Origin: a virus
IMG/VR virus record: IMGVR_UViG_3300010885_034363
Span: 1 to 64,000 of that record
DNA length: 64,000 bases
Direction: 5' to 3' (one strand)
Shown here: positions 24,262 to 32,959 of the stretch, one piece after another
Layout: each line of letters starts with the position of its first letter
Numbering within the stretch: the first letter of the stretch is position 1
Translations under genes and position numbers: made by a program
Notes under the pieces: model-generated
Told to the model about the DNA's origin: nothing
The model's input: the letters and a program-made list of their open reading frames with translations, nothing else
Databases searched by the model: none

Positions 24262-27200
24262 GAAGAAACTCCCATTGTTTCCAATTCCCTGATTAGTGAC
24301 TTTATGTCAACTTCTTGGAATGGCTGAAACTTTGTTTCTCCTATGCTGAGTAACTCGTCAGGCGGGTATGGAACGCCGATCTTGTTAGCCATTTGAACCA
24401 TCTCATCATAAAGCTGACGGCGTTGTGCATTGTCTTTTGACTCCCTGTACGTCTCGTACAGTTTGTGTATATCTTCTTTGTCTTCAACAGACTGTGGCGT
24501 GTGGAACTGTAATTCAAATTTTGTTCCGTCTGGGCCAATTGCTGCGATGTTTATGCCCTGATATGGGTCATCGCCCTTCCAGTAGTTTTTTATTCTTAGT
24601 TTGTATCCAGCGGCTTGTAGTTCTTCTACCATGTTCTTCACGCCGGAAACATATTCTTCTGGATCAAAAGCAGTTGTGTACCTGATTACGTCGCTCATTG
24701 ACTCGGCGGCTTTTTGAGCATCGCCGCCATGTTCTGTATCTTTTTCATCAAGGATCTTGCGGACCAAAGATTTGAGTGCTTTTATTCTAAAGTCAAGACC
24801 ACGCATTTCTCCTTCATGCTTATTAGCGAGGTCAATCAGTGTCTTTGTTATCTCTTTTTCTGCTTCTACTAGTTTTTCTCTTTGTGCAGTAGCTGCTTCA
24901 ATAACGTCTCTTGGGGCGCCGGGTTTTGGTTCGGGGTTATCTGGCTCGATCATGTCGTAGCCACCGTGCTTGTACTGCACTTTTTTAATTGTTTTACCAG
25001 AAGATAGACCTGCCGACCTTCCGGGGGACGAGCCTCCCCTGCCGAATCCGTATTCGTCTTCAAGTTTCGCTAGGCTTTCTCTATCTTCTCTGCTCCATCC
25101 AGAAGTATCTGGGGCAACCGACATGAGGAAATCTCTTATTCCTGCGTCTTCTCCTGCGTACTCTTGTTCTCTGTCTGCGTCTTGCGAACGGTTGGCTTTT
25201 CCTCGCCCTAACTGACTAACGGTATTTCTGTACCAACTTGAGTAATCTGTTGATGCCTTCTGCTTGGGGTTGAAGTTTTTGGGCTGCTCCGCAGTTCCTT
25301 TTCCGAACCATCTTGACCTTGCGTCGTTATACCCAACTTCTCGTGCGCGAAGGAAATCTGGCGAGAACCTTCCGCCGACCTCATCTCGCTGACGTTCAAT
25401 TGTGGTGAAACTCATATCCATTCCAGCTTCCCAGTCTGATATGAACTTTTCGTGTGCTTCGCGTTTTGCGTTCTCTTCTGGGTCTGGGAATTGACGCTCA
25501 AGATCAGGATCCCTGTTTGAGTGACGAGTTGTCTTGCGTCCAGAAGATAGACCTGCTGACCTTCCAGAAGATAGACCTGCTGGTTGTCTGTCTTGAGTTC
25601 CCCACGGAGCGCTTGTCTCTCTCAAGTCCAAAACACGTGCTTGCATATTCTTGTTACCAAGAGCTCTATGCATAGCAACTCTGTTGTGTCCATCAATTAC
25701 GAATATCTTGCCAGTTTCATCTATCAGCAGGTATGGGTCGTAACCCTCTCTAAACGGCTCTTCACCCGAAACAACCTTGTCTATGGAGGATCCCTTGAGG
25801 TGTGACTCCGTAGGGAGAATGTCTAGATCAAGATCAACTTTTGAAACAGGAATATCGTCCCACCCATCCCATGTTTTTGCTGACTCAACGTTGGCATCTT
25901 CGGTGTATTCGAGTTTCCAGTCCATCCCGTACTCGCTCATGGGGCGATCCCTGTTTGCCTTCAAGCCAGGAGACCTATCTGGTGTTGCTCCTTTTTTAAT
26001 ATCCCTAACTACTGGAGGACTAGAATTACCATCGCCTTTTCCTGATTTTGAAGCCATACCAAAATCTGTGGCCCACTTGTTTGCTTCCCTGAGTATCTCG
26101 GATATTGGAGAGTCAACCACGATAACGTTTAGTTCAAGGTCGCCAAGTTTTCCATCGCTTAGGTCTCTTCCTACCTGAGCAGCCCATCTGTGGTGTCCGT
26201 CAATAACGTAGCCGTCTCTACTTACAAATATTGCTTCACCTTCTGGATCAAATTTTTCGTTTGTGATCATTCCCACTACTTTTGATCCAACTAACTCATT
26301 TTGCGTTGCTTTAAGTTCTGAGGCTTTTACCTTTTTCCTCTTTACGCCTATTCCTATTTTAGATAGGTGCTCTTCAAATGCTTTTGTTCCGTCAACTCCG
26401 CCCCCTTTGTCCTTTGGCAACTTGTCAGCATCAGAACCCGGAACTGGAGTACCACTGAACTGTGGCATATTTATTCTTTCTATGCCCTTTGAATCAGAGC
26501 AGAACAAGTTTGTTCCCGGCACAGAGACTCTACATAGGTCATAGTTTGGAGCCTTGTCTCCCTTGCTCAAGGCATCCTGAACTATCTCGTTTAGTTTGTC
26601 AATCAATGTTGATACTTGGTCAACTGAATCAAGTTCAACTAATTTTCCTTCTTTTATCATCTTCAGGGCATCATCAATTGATTCTGGCTTGAATATTTCT
26701 TCGCCACGGGAAGATACTGATTTCTTTGCCCCAGAAGAAAGACCTCTTCTTTTTTCCCTTCTTGTTCTGACTGCTGCTCTGGCGGCGTTCAGCTTTCCAA
26801 ATGCCCAGTCCTCTGCGCTTGTGGCATCTATGCCTTTCATTAGCAAGGCAATCATTAGCAGGTCTTTTGTTCCTTGTAGGTTGTCTGGATCTGCGTTGTT
26901 CCACTCATTCCAAGCACTTACCGCAGTTCCGACTAAGCCTGAACTTAACCCAGAACTTCTTCTAGCAGAATTTTTTGCTTTTTGTTTTTCTATAACAGAC
27001 GTTATTGCTTCAAAAAGTTCAAAAGAATCAAAATCTGCTTCGTTTTCTGGTATCGCTACATCAAGTATGTCTTCAAGCTTTTTCTTTGTATCTAATTCAA
27101 TTGTTCCATCTTCAACAAGGTAGTCAAGTTCGTCCTTAGCTAGTTCCCGCATAGCCTTTTTGCCCATTGATGTTGCGAATTTTTTAGACTCATCAGTAGT

Positions 27201-30200
27201 TAAAGTGTCAAGTGCGTCTCTTAATTGAGCGGCTAGTACATCTCTTCTTCTCTGTTCATTGACAAATGATCTATCGCCGTAGCGAAGTGGTCTGCCGCTT
27301 GGCCCAACCATTACATCATCTAACTCTTCGCCAGAAAGTCTGACCCTCGGTCTCTTGTCTACTGAATTATGGAACTCAAGAGCTTGTTTGATTATTATTT
27401 CAGACAGTTCTTCATTTGACTTTGTTTTTAGCAATGTGCGGACTGATTCAGGTACGTCTGATTCGGATATTTCAATATCGTCGTCGCTTCCGCCGAACTG
27501 GAGAACGTCACGTAGCCTCTCAAACGTCTCGGAAGTGCGTGACTGTAGTTCCACTTTTCTATCTACCGGAGAAAGCTCCTCACCATATACGTCATCAAGT
27601 GGGTCTGGATCTGCTTTTGGTGCTCTTCTCTGTGGACTACTTGAAGCTTTTACTACATCTATGTCGTCATTTATCTTTTTTGTTTTTGCTTCAATATCTT
27701 TTTGTTTTGTAAGCGGGGTAACGACAGTTGAAGACTTTCCTTCTTTTCTTCTCCTCGCAGCATGGGAGTTTACTGATTTCTCCAACTTCCTTCTTGTCCC
27801 CTTGGCATGCTGGTTTGGGTTTGGTCCTTCTTCGCCTATATTTGAGATCATTGAATCGAGTGACTGCATTGGGTCGTTTTGATGAACTATCTCAGCGATT
27901 AGAATCTCATTGCCATCGTCGTCTATTTTTGTGCCTACAATTTTAAGTTTTCCGGGAGGGAGCAGAAGTTTTTGCTCGTAGTCGTCTGGCTTATCTGAAG
28001 ATAAATCGCTCCAGTGGGGGAAGTGACCCTTCTGTCCTGCTTGAACCCGAACCATTACTCTTGTTGGCTTTTTCCCACCATCAGTAGGGTTGCCTTCCAA
28101 GGAATCAGCATTAAATGGTCTTTTCTTACCAAGAACTGAACCCGTAAGTATTCCATCCACTATTACCAAATCAGCATCTTTTTTTGCACCTAGTTGATTC
28201 AAGTCAAGATCAAGCGTTGTCTCAATCTCAATTGCATCGGTAAGTTCCGACCTGTCAATAAGTTCCAGAGATGGTATTAATATGTTGTCAACTTGACCAA
28301 CCAAAGACCCAGTAAGTCTTGATGTATCGTCAACATCAGCGCCACTGCCGTCAGAGTACATTTTGATGGCGCGACGATTTCTTTTGTTTATTGCCTTCGC
28401 AGCGCCAACTTGTTTTTCTGGATCTAAAATGTTTCCAATATCAACTTGCTCTGGATCTGCGAGTTGTGTTATTGCGTCACGCTCTTGTGGTGTTGCTGTT
28501 TTTAGAAGTTTTGCTCTTTCGTTTAATGCGTGCTCTTCTGCGTCTTTTTTACTGTTAAAAGTTTTAGGTTTTGGCTTTTGTTTTTTATTTTTTCCAGAAC
28601 TAGTTAATATTGCATCAACTTTTTTATCAATAAACTTATTTAGAGAACTTACTGACGCATTCTCGTCAGATTCGCTACGCCGATCCCTTATCGCTTGACG
28701 ATACTTTCTTTTTTCTGCTTGAAGTTTTGATTTTAGATCTTCACTGATGCCATCCTGCATGAGATCAACTTCTATCTCAGCAAGCCTGTTTAGTAGTTGT
28801 TCTTCTGTATCGTTATTGACATTATTGTTTATTTCTTCAATTCTTCTTTTTTCTGCAATTTCAGATATTTCTTTATCTGATAGCAAGCCATTTTGTTCTC
28901 TCGCAGTTTTTAAAATGTCAGAAAAGCTATCCTTAAACTTTGAGTTTCCAGCTTTTTCGTATTCTTTTGCTATGTCACTGAAGTACGAAGAATCGTCAAG
29001 ATTTCCATCTATTTTTGCTTTTTCTGCACTCGCTTCATGAGCGATTATCGCTTTAATTATTTCATCTTCAGAAAGATCTGATGCTAGAGTTTTTACATCT
29101 TTTAGATTTTGTGATCTTCTGTCATTTCTTCTTTTTCTCACATCATCAATTGATGATTGATAATATATTTTATTTTTGGAAACTTTTGATAGCGGACTTG
29201 ATCCAGCAGTATTGAAAACATCTTGCTCATATAGGTCATATTCTGCCCTATCTTCAAAAAATCTTCCATCAGAAACGTCATCCATCCACTCAAGCGCCCC
29301 ATCAACGTCGTCGCCCCATATGAGCCCAGACATTCTTAATGCAAACAATTCAGCAGATACTTCCGCTGCTCGTATCCCTGGGTTTTCTACTGTTTGTGGA
29401 TACGAGCCAGCAAGAAACTTAACTGAATCAGAACGACTCATAACGTTATTTATGGACTCAAGAAGATCGGGATCACTAAATGCATCAAGAACCGCTTCTG
29501 GTGTTATTTCTTCTACTTTTGTTATTCTTTTTTTATTTCCTTGGTAATCAAAGTATTCATAGTATCCATTTGAATCAATTTCTGATTTTATTTTTCTTCC
29601 TACTGCGGTTATTTGCAGAGTATGTCCAAGTTCGTGGTACATTATGTGCCTTGCAAAACCTTCGTGACCCAAGGCGAGGGCGGCAGTCCTGCGGGCTTCT
29701 AGTTGTGAGCTAACTAAGAAGTCGTTAGCGGCTTGTGCATTTTCTGAGTCTGAACCACCTATTGCGTCAATCCTCATTCTTGAATACTCATCAAGGCTTG
29801 GCAACATTGCTTCTTGGTTGTCCATTATTGTTTCAAGGTCAATACCTATTGTTGAGTGCTCAAAACCAGAGCCGAAAGCATTTGCCCTTGCCTCATCAGG
29901 ACCTTCTGGGTTCTTACTCCAGCTTAGTTCCCTTAAGTTTTTTCCTATATGGTCAGGCATCTGGACATACGTATCAAGCAATGCGTCGAGCATTGATCTT
30001 TCTGTTGCGTACCATCTGTCAACATCTGCTTCAATTAACTGCTGTCTTTGATTGTCAGACATTTTTGCCCAAGCTTCTGGGTTTTTGTCTCTTAATCTGT
30101 TTGATATGACTGATACAACTTCGCTGTAAGATTTTCTATCAGTAAGTTCTAATTCAAGCAATCCTCTTTTATTGAGTTCTTCAATTGCTTCTATCCTGTC

Positions 30201-31274
30201 GGCGTTAACTGCTTCTTTTTCTGGAGATGACTCTATTCCAAGTGAATCCTGAAGTCTAGAGACTCGCCGCTTTGATGCTTCAAGACCAGTTCTTGCCCTT
30301 TTTGCTCCACTGACAAACCAGCGAAACTCAGACGGTGTTTCCTCTACGGAAACATTCTCTAGATCTAGTTCTGGAGAATATGGGTCATTTCTATTCTTTG
30401 CCCTTGTCTGCTTTACTCCCCAGTGATTTTTCCACCACATATTGTTAAAGACGCGACCAGAAGAAAGTCCAGCCGTTTGCGGTCTTCCTCTTATTGCATC
30501 TCTTTCGCTGAGTTCAATACGTGACATTTCATCTGCCACGCCCGTCACTCTTCGTGCAAAATCTATTAGTTTCCCTGGAGAAAATCCAAAGCAGTTTGAA
30601 CCACTTGCATCAGTAAATTGGTTTGCGGCAGGACTTCCTGGAGGGCACCTAAACTTGTTTAAGTCGTCAACCCATATACCTAGTTTTGCTGCTGCTCTTG
30701 CGCCAAGGCTCCCACCGGCAACGCTCCTACCAATATTCATTCCTGGTAATTTTTTAAACTCAATAGATTTCTCCATTGGTTCACCAGACCAGAGCTTATA
30801 AGGATTTACCCGCTCTTCCGAGCCTTCAATAACTCCACCAGTCTTCGGACTGATCTTGTATTTACGTACACGGATTTCTGGTTTTTTTCTTTTTTCTTCT
30901 GCTTCTGGTTTTGCTTTTTCAACCCAGCCAAAGTTAACATCTTTTCTTGATTCGTTAATTTTTGATTGTAGGTTTGGAAGCCACAGGAACGTTTTGTTTT
31001 CTCCGCCCTTTTCTCCCGGCTTGAATCTCACACCGTTTATATCAACTACACCAGGAATCTCTCCGGTGTTGGTTCTTTTCTTTCCGTCTGAGTCTTTTGC
31101 ACCAGGGAGTGCTTTGACTGCAAGATCTGCATTAAGGCGTGCAGATTTAATTGAATTTATTACTGAGTTCTTAAAAGCTATGGCAGTCTCGTCAAAGTCT
31201 CTCATTTCTGAGAGAGGTGAGAAAAGACTAGGAGATAGATAGACTCTATTTTTACGGTGTCTCTTACCCGTCAT
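24258..31274 (-). CDS. Giant polyvalent protein, 2338 aa: zincin, two ParB-like domains, RelA/SpoT-like domain
   Basis: Domains in order: basic N-terminus with the CP-x-FTD-C module (residue ~220); zincin with YHELGHTL (~545) and downstream EVSAELFAL; long coiled-coil region; a strand-rich segment with YEQKLLLPPG (~1100) that resembles an ADP-ribosyltransferase but lacks a second Glu; ParB-like IDGHHRWAA (~1693) and IDGHNRVAM (~1861); a duplicated module (~1916-2078) also in the 2489-aa protein; and a C-terminal RelA/SpoT-like domain (~2110-2338) with DVIRYT, YQGINI, FELQFHT and LYETYR. LSSG motifs lie at about 272, 1445, 1515, 1903, 1910 and 2090, each at a domain border. I infer a polyprotein packaged in the head. 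Confidence 0.85.
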   Translation of the reverse strand: MTGKRHRKNRVYLSPSLFSPLSEMRDFDETAIAFKNSVINSIKSARLNADLAVKALPGAKDSDGKKRTNTGEIPGVVDINGVRFKPGEKGGENKTFLWLPNLQSKINESRKDVNFGWVEKAKPEAEEKRKKPEIRVRKYKISPKTGGVIEGSEERVNPYKLWSGEPMEKSIEFKKLPGMNIGRSVAGGSLGARAAAKLGIWVDDLNKFRCPPGSPAANQFTDASGSNCFGFSPGKLIDFARRVTGVADEMSRIELSERDAIRGRPQTAGLSSGRVFNNMWWKNHWGVKQTRAKNRNDPYSPELDLENVSVEETPSEFRWFVSGAKRARTGLEASKRRVSRLQDSLGIESSPEKEAVNADRIEAIEELNKRGLLELELTDRKSYSEVVSVISNRLRDKNPEAWAKMSDNQRQQLIEADVDRWYATERSMLDALLDTYVQMPDHIGKNLRELSWSKNPEGPDEARANAFGSGFEHSTIGIDLETIMDNQEAMLPSLDEYSRMRIDAIGGSDSENAQAANDFLVSSQLEARRTAALALGHEGFARHIMYHELGHTLQITAVGRKIKSEIDSNGYYEYFDYQGNKKRITKVEEITPEAVLDAFSDPDLLESINNVMSRSDSVKFLAGSYPQTVENPGIRAAEVSAELFALRMSGLIWGDDVDGALEWMDDVSDGRFFEDRAEYDLYEQDVFNTAGSSPLSKVSKNKIYYQSSIDDVRKRRNDRRSQNLKDVKTLASDLSEDEIIKAIIAHEASAEKAKIDGNLDDSSYFSDIAKEYEKAGNSKFKDSFSDILKTAREQNGLLSDKEISEIAEKRRIEEINNNVNNDTEEQLLNRLAEIEVDLMQDGISEDLKSKLQAEKRKYRQAIRDRRSESDENASVSSLNKFIDKKVDAILTSSGKNKKQKPKPKTFNSKKDAEEHALNERAKLLKTATPQERDAITQLADPEQVDIGNILDPEKQVGAAKAINKRNRRAIKMYSDGSGADVDDTSRLTGSLVGQVDNILIPSLELIDRSELTDAIEIETTLDLDLNQLGAKKDADLVIVDGILTGSVLGKKRPFNADSLEGNPTDGGKKPTRVMVRVQAGQKGHFPHWSDLSSDKPDDYEQKLLLPPGKLKIVGTKIDDDGNEILIAEIVHQNDPMQSLDSMISNIGEEGPNPNQHAKGTRRKLEKSVNSHAARRRKEGKSSTVVTPLTKQKDIEAKTKKINDDIDVVKASSSPQRRAPKADPDPLDDVYGEELSPVDRKVELQSRTSETFERLRDVLQFGGSDDDIEISESDVPESVRTLLKTKSNEELSEIIIKQALEFHNSVDKRPRVRLSGEELDDVMVGPSGRPLRYGDRSFVNEQRRRDVLAAQLRDALDTLTTDESKKFATSMGKKAMRELAKDELDYLVEDGTIELDTKKKLEDILDVAIPENEADFDSFELFEAITSVIEKQKAKNSARRSSGLSSGLVGTAVSAWNEWNNADPDNLQGTKDLLMIALLMKGIDATSAEDWAFGKLNAARAAVRTRREKRRGLSSGAKKSVSSRGEEIFKPESIDDALKMIKEGKLVELDSVDQVSTLIDKLNEIVQDALSKGDKAPNYDLCRVSVPGTNLFCSDSKGIERINMPQFSGTPVPGSDADKLPKDKGGGVDGTKAFEEHLSKIGIGVKRKKVKASELKATQNELVGSKVVGMITNEKFDPEGEAIFVSRDGYVIDGHHRWAAQVGRDLSDGKLGDLELNVIVVDSPISEILREANKWATDFGMASKSGKGDGNSSPPVVRDIKKGATPDRSPGLKANRDRPMSEYGMDWKLEYTEDANVESAKTWDGWDDIPVSKVDLDLDILPTESHLKGSSIDKVVSGEEPFREGYDPYLLIDETGKIFVIDGHNRVAMHRALGNKNMQARVLDLRETSAPWGTQDRQPAGLSSGRSAGLSSGRKTTRHSNRDPDLERQFPDPEENAKREAHEKFISDWEAGMDMSFTTIERQRDEVGGRFSPDFLRAREVGYNDARSRWFGKGTAEQPKNFNPKQKASTDYSSWYRNTVSQLGRGKANRSQDADREQEYAGEDAGIRDFLMSVAPDTSGWSREDRESLAKLEDEYGFGRGGSSPGRSAGLSSGKTIKKVQYKHGGYDMIEPDNPEPKPGAPRDVIEAATAQREKLVEAEKEITKTLIDLANKHEGEMRGLDFRIKALKSLVRKILDEKDTEHGGDAQKAAESMSDVIRYTTAFDPEEYVSGVKNMVEELQAAGYKLRIKNYWKGDDPYQGINIAAIGPDGTKFELQFHTPQSVEDKEDIHKLYETYRESKDNAQRRQLYDEMVQMANKIGVPYPPDELLSIGETKFQPFQEVDIKSLIRELETMGVSS
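25039..25526 (-). repeat. Dispersed module copy (RHSNRD...GFGRGG), copy 2
   Basis: A ~163-residue module whose DNA and protein match 41371-41859. Both copies start with RHSNRD and end with GFGRGG, and both are bracketed by LSSG motifs. The product has a Trp/Arg-rich helical segment (YNDARSRWFGKGTA) and contains no known active site. Confidence 0.9.
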
Positions 31275-31291
31275 CTGCGGGCCAGTCTTTC

Positions 31292-32854
31292 TTAGTTGGT
31301 GTCTGTGTCTGATTGGAGCAACTCAAACTCAACCAAAGATGCGATGAAACTTTCATCAACATTCCCTGACTTCTTTGACATATCTCCACCCATAACCCAA
31401 TTTGGTGGGATCAAGTTTTCTTTTCCAAGATCCTTGGCACGCTTCATGATGTGAAGTCTTGCTGCTTCTTTATCCTTGGCACGACCATAGGACTGCACCG
31501 CGTTACGCAAGTCTTCTTCTGAAGTTATTGGGTAAGATCCATCAGGAAGGGCCATTCCTTCCTTAGCAAGAGACATTCTCTTATCATCAGAGAAAGCTCT
31601 CTTCAAGGCGATCTCTGCTGCTTCAGCTTCAATCTCTTGTGCTTCCTCTGATTCGTACTTGTCGTAGCCAAGAACTTCGCCATCAAGTGACACGAAAACA
31701 TCGTATGACTTTCCATCTATTCCATCAATCTCTACAGCGTATGAGTCAACGCCTTCAAATACGTCTGGCTCAACTGCGATTACTTGTCCCTCTATTGACT
31801 TGATTGCAATTTCAGCAGCATCAGAGAAACCAATAACAGTCATTCCACTAAGTGCTGACTTTTGCTCAAAGACTGACTCGTCAAGTTTGTGGAAACCAAC
31901 AACTTCTGCTGAAGTTCCATCAACGAAAACTTCACGTACTTGACCATCTTTTGTTTGAACATCAACAACGAACATGTCAGCGGCAGCGGAGTATCCAGAG
32001 TCAATGACTATTCCCTTGAATTGTGATTCAACCAATCCTTCAATTTGAAGTAATCCGGGGAATCCTTTTTCTGAGATGCATCCACCTGGGCAGTCATCAC
32101 ATACTGCTGCGTTGCCGGGGTGTGTCTTTCTCTCAATTGCGCAAACGTATCCGTTTTTGCCAATTTCGGCAGCCTTCATACCCATTGATTCAATTCTGCG
32201 CTTACGCATGTCTTCGAGCATCATGGCTTTTTCTTCGTCCATCATCTCGTCGTCTTCTTCTTCATCTTCCATCATAGGCACGCCCATGCCCATGCCTTTT
32301 TTCTTCTTTGGCATCGTATTCATGCCGTACATCTTCTCTTCGCCGTACTCTGCTGCTTCAAGCTCTTCGTCTGACATTTCTGCCATCATGCCCATTGGCG
32401 ATGGAGCATTACGCTTGCCCATGCCTTTTTTCTTAGGCATGCCGTGCATGCCCTTTTCTTCGGTCATTTCTTCGCCCATTTGCTCTGGAACATAAGGCAG
32501 TTTTCCGTACTTTTTCTTATATCCATCCCAGCCATACTGCTTGTAGTAGGACATCTTCATCTCGTCCATGTCTTCTGGAGACTCAACTTCTTCTTCTATC
32601 TCGTCGGCTTCTTCGTCGCCTTCGCCGAGATAGATATTTACTTCGTTCTCATCTTCCGACATCTCTTCATCTTCCATCATTTCCTTATTTTTGGAAATTG
32701 GAATCATTTTCATCTCAACTGGAGCTGCTCCACACTTTGCACATACCGCTGCGCCAGCCTTGTAGCCGCAATCGGTGGCTACTGCACCTTTTGCACATTT
32801 AAGGACATTTCCTTCTCCGTCAATGCTTAACATTGGTTTATTTTCAGTTTCCAT
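31292..32854 (-). CDS. Putative scaffold/internal head protein, 520 aa
   Basis: Starts at ATG with TTAGGAG upstream and its own promoter. The N-terminus has a Cys cluster (CAKGAVATDC, CAKCG) and a later one (CAIERKT to CDDCPGGC). Residues ~50-230 are acidic and Met/Lys-rich, resembling disordered scaffolding sequence. Two PepSY-like repeats follow, VFVDGTSAEVVG and VFVSLDGEVLGY. The C-terminal ~70 residues contain ALPDGSYPIT, GRAKDKEAARLHIMKRAK and LIPPNW, a short helical module seen in actinophage capsid-region proteins. It may be the scaffold; I see no LSSG motif in it. Confidence 0.65.
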   Translation of the reverse strand: METENKPMLSIDGEGNVLKCAKGAVATDCGYKAGAAVCAKCGAAPVEMKMIPISKNKEMMEDEEMSEDENEVNIYLGEGDEEADEIEEEVESPEDMDEMKMSYYKQYGWDGYKKKYGKLPYVPEQMGEEMTEEKGMHGMPKKKGMGKRNAPSPMGMMAEMSDEELEAAEYGEEKMYGMNTMPKKKKGMGMGVPMMEDEEEDDEMMDEEKAMMLEDMRKRRIESMGMKAAEIGKNGYVCAIERKTHPGNAAVCDDCPGGCISEKGFPGLLQIEGLVESQFKGIVIDSGYSAAADMFVVDVQTKDGQVREVFVDGTSAEVVGFHKLDESVFEQKSALSGMTVIGFSDAAEIAIKSIEGQVIAVEPDVFEGVDSYAVEIDGIDGKSYDVFVSLDGEVLGYDKYESEEAQEIEAEAAEIALKRAFSDDKRMSLAKEGMALPDGSYPITSEEDLRNAVQSYGRAKDKEAARLHIMKRAKDLGKENLIPPNWVMGGDMSKKSGNVDESFIASLVEFELLQSDTDTN

Positions 32855-32885
32855 GAATTCTGGCTCCTAAGTGTCGTGCCGTAAA

Positions 32886-32915
32886 ATTATACCTAAAATT
32901 TAGTCTATAAAAATA
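32886..32915 (-). promoter_or_regulatory. Putative promoter of the 520-aa gene
   Basis: On the minus strand a perfect -10 TATAAT (32886-32891) lies 32 nt upstream of the ATG in a 105-bp intergenic region. The -35 is AT-rich and weak. It gives internal transcription to the lower part of the late operon. Confidence 0.45.
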
Positions 32916-32937
32916 ACTTATGATGAAAGAGTACCCT

Positions 32938-32956
32938 ATTATTCGCTGAGAATAAT
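32938..32956 (-). terminator. Weak hairpin after the ArdC gene
   Basis: ATTATTC and GAATAAT form a perfect 7-bp stem with a 5-nt loop just past the stop of the 1030-aa frame. There is no U tract after it, so it is at best an attenuator or a 3'-end stabiliser. Confidence 0.35.
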
Positions 32957-32959
32957 GGA

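Noticed and set aside
27900-28080. ADP-ribosyltransferase domain in the 2338-aa protein
   Set aside because: The strand ending YEQKLLLPPG looks similar, but the second catalytic Glu is replaced by Lys and no STS motif is visible, so it is mentioned only as resemblance.
31270-31330. Possible frameshift joining the 520-aa and 2338-aa frames
   Set aside because: The 2338 frame is open only about 17 codons upstream of its ATG and there is no slippery run or stem; ordinary coupling across 18 nt explains it.
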